A DNA stretch of 64,000 nucleotides from an uncultured Marinifilum sp. (GTDB lineage: Bacteria > Bacteroidota > Bacteroidia > Bacteroidales > Marinifilaceae). The stretch's first letter is position 1; each line of letters begins with the position of its first letter. The stretch covers positions 4,018,923 through 4,082,922 of the forward strand of contig NZ_OY781918.1 of assembly GCF_963677195.1 (NCBI RefSeq), written 5' to 3'. Position numbers and translations under genes: made by a program. This document shows, in pieces, positions 62,969 to 64,000 of the stretch. Below the pieces are notes generated by a model. That model was not told the origin of the DNA, did no database searches, and saw only the letters and a list, made by a program, of their open reading frames with translations.

Positions 62969-64000
62969 TTAATCATTGTAAAAATCGCAAACCTTATTAA
63001 AAACAAATTCAAAATCTTGTTTAACCTGTGTGTCTTGATCTTTATTATCAGGAAAAGGATTTTCGTGAGTATACTCTCTGTTAAAATCTAATTCATCAAC
63101 TTTTATATTTACATTTCGGTAAGCACCCTTAAGTGTGTTAATTACTTCAAAAGAAGGAATTACCTTATCTTTTTTAAGAGTTATTGCATAAATTTGATCC
63201 TCATATTTTTTGAATAAAGATTCTCTGAAATTTCTCATTTTCTGATAATCGAGCATAGAGTGAAAAATTTTCCCTTCTAAATGGTCCTCATTAAAAAAAT
63301 GGTTAAGCATATTATCGCTTTGTAACATTTTATCGAAATGCTCAACCAAATAGGAATACAAAGCTACATTAGTTTCACTATCTAAAATAAATTTCGACAC
63401 CGGAGATAAACGATTAAATGTTGCTCCACTACAAAACAGGCAAACTTTTGAGTTGATAAAGTAATTATTATAATTAGTTAATTTTAAAATTTGAGCCAAA
63501 AAACCACCAATTGAATAGGCAAAAATATCGAAATTAAAATCTTTACTTATATGTGTATGTTTTCCATTTTTACATTCTTCAATAAACTGAATTACATCAT
63601 AGTATGTTTGTAAACCCGACCATATAAATCGTTGTGGCATTGAATGAAGGCGCATGCTAATGGCAACATTCGACAAAGTAGACTGAACTATGTTTGGATA
63701 CCTTTTTTTCCTCTCCTCACTCAATTTATACATTGCTCGCTTATTGCTCCAATATTTTGGGGCCCTTTGCATGTGAAATGCAATAGGAAAAAGAACAACA
63801 GAGCTTCCTGTACCTTCACAAATATATTTGGCCCATGATAGATATTTATCCCAGGTTTTTTCATTAAAACCATGAAATAGAAATATTATTTTTTTACTGA
63901 CTTTAATTCCTTTAGGTTTTATTAAATGATAGTTAAAAAATCTATTTTCCTTAACCGAAATATCTTTAATATGTACATTATCTTTTATCGTACCAACCTC
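62969..64000 (-). CDS. Alpha/beta-hydrolase-like protein, N-terminus beyond the window
   Basis: The frame is open to the last base of the window, giving at least 344 residues without a required start; the ATG at 63772 is internal to the domain. The upstream part encodes KKIIFLFHGFNE, the strand-turn and oxyanion region of alpha/beta hydrolases. FDIFAYSIGGFLAQIL supplies a nucleophile elbow with Ser. An Asp and His follow plausibly in LKKDKVIPS and the C-terminal region. It resembles uncharacterised Bacteroidota hydrolase-like families (possibly DUF6051). Substrate unknown. Reading it as a 267-residue protein would lose the oxyanion strand. Confidence 0.7.
   Translation of the reverse strand, partial: EVGTIKDNVHIKDISVKENRFFNYHLIKPKGIKVSKKIIFLFHGFNEKTWDKYLSWAKYICEGTGSSVVLFPIAFHMQRAPKYWSNKRAMYKLSEERKKRYPNIVQSTLSNVAISMRLHSMPQRFIWSGLQTYYDVIQFIEECKNGKHTHISKDFNFDIFAYSIGGFLAQILKLTNYNNYFINSKVCLFCSGATFNRLSPVSKFILDSETNVALYSYLVEHFDKMLQSDNMLNHFFNEDHLEGKIFHSMLDYQKMRNFRESLFKKYEDQIYAITLKKDKVIPSFEVINTLKGAYRNVNIKVDELDFNREYTHENPFPDNKDQDTQVKQDFEFVFNKVCDFYND

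Overview
The window is ordinary chromosome of an AT-rich member of the Bacteroidota, roughly one third GC by eye. The best fit is the Marinilabiliales/Marinifilaceae group, inferred from gene content only. Supporting signs are several Bacteroidota-type promoters (TTG or TTTG, 19-20 bp, TAnnTTTG), BlaI/M56-TonB signalling genes, DUF3822-rsmD and SatD-DUF3307 pairs, a SusA-like GH13 enzyme and LytS/LytTR regulators. I see no prophage, insertion sequence, integrase or CRISPR array.

Layout. 1-4195: the end of an FKBP isomerase, an ankyrin lipoprotein, a broken M56/TonB-type gene and a sulfatase. 4196-8260: a three-gene respiratory module (cytochrome b, Rieske protein, octaheme cytochrome c with TPR repeats). 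8298-9689: a SatD-DUF3307 operon behind three evenly spaced operator-like dyads. 9706-19272: DNA glycosylase tag, a BlaI/M56-TonB pair with its own triple operator, an Omp85-like protein, a MATE pump and a DPP-like peptidase. 19530-24019: two unknown envelope genes and a large ABC transporter. 24083-28929: SiaC, SiaB, an RNA methyltransferase, an S41 protease and a pseudo-receiver/Hpt protein. 28973-36613: guaA, a C1 peptidase, rnz-STAS-rpsA, a PhnA-like protein and a small membrane protein.

36822-43454 is a nucleotide-sugar block (UDP-glucose dehydrogenase, UDP-glucuronate decarboxylase, rmlA, rmlC, rmlD, a phosphohexomutase) with no rmlB. It is followed by a receiver-PP2C phosphatase, a RecD-like helicase and an unknown-DUF3822-rsmD group. 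48441-49091 holds six tRNA-Asp genes, five of them at an exact 98-bp period. 49398-64000 holds a DUF1338 protein, an M1 aminopeptidase, IMP dehydrogenase, a slipin, a GH13 amylase, a LytS/LytTR pair, a small exporter, katG and an alpha/beta hydrolase cut by the window edge.

How it fits together. guaA and guaB, 24 kb apart, make GMP and share an identical 15-nt leader element. SiaB, SiaC, the STAS protein and the PP2C phosphatase are pieces of partner-switching phospho-signalling, though scattered. The nucleotide-sugar block would supply UDP-GlcA, UDP-xylose and dTDP-rhamnose for surface polysaccharide. The least explained item is the SatD-like regulator: its N-terminal half resembles a class III nucleotidyl cyclase fold, and its promoter carries three ATCGG-N8-CCGAT dyads at an exact 28-bp period.
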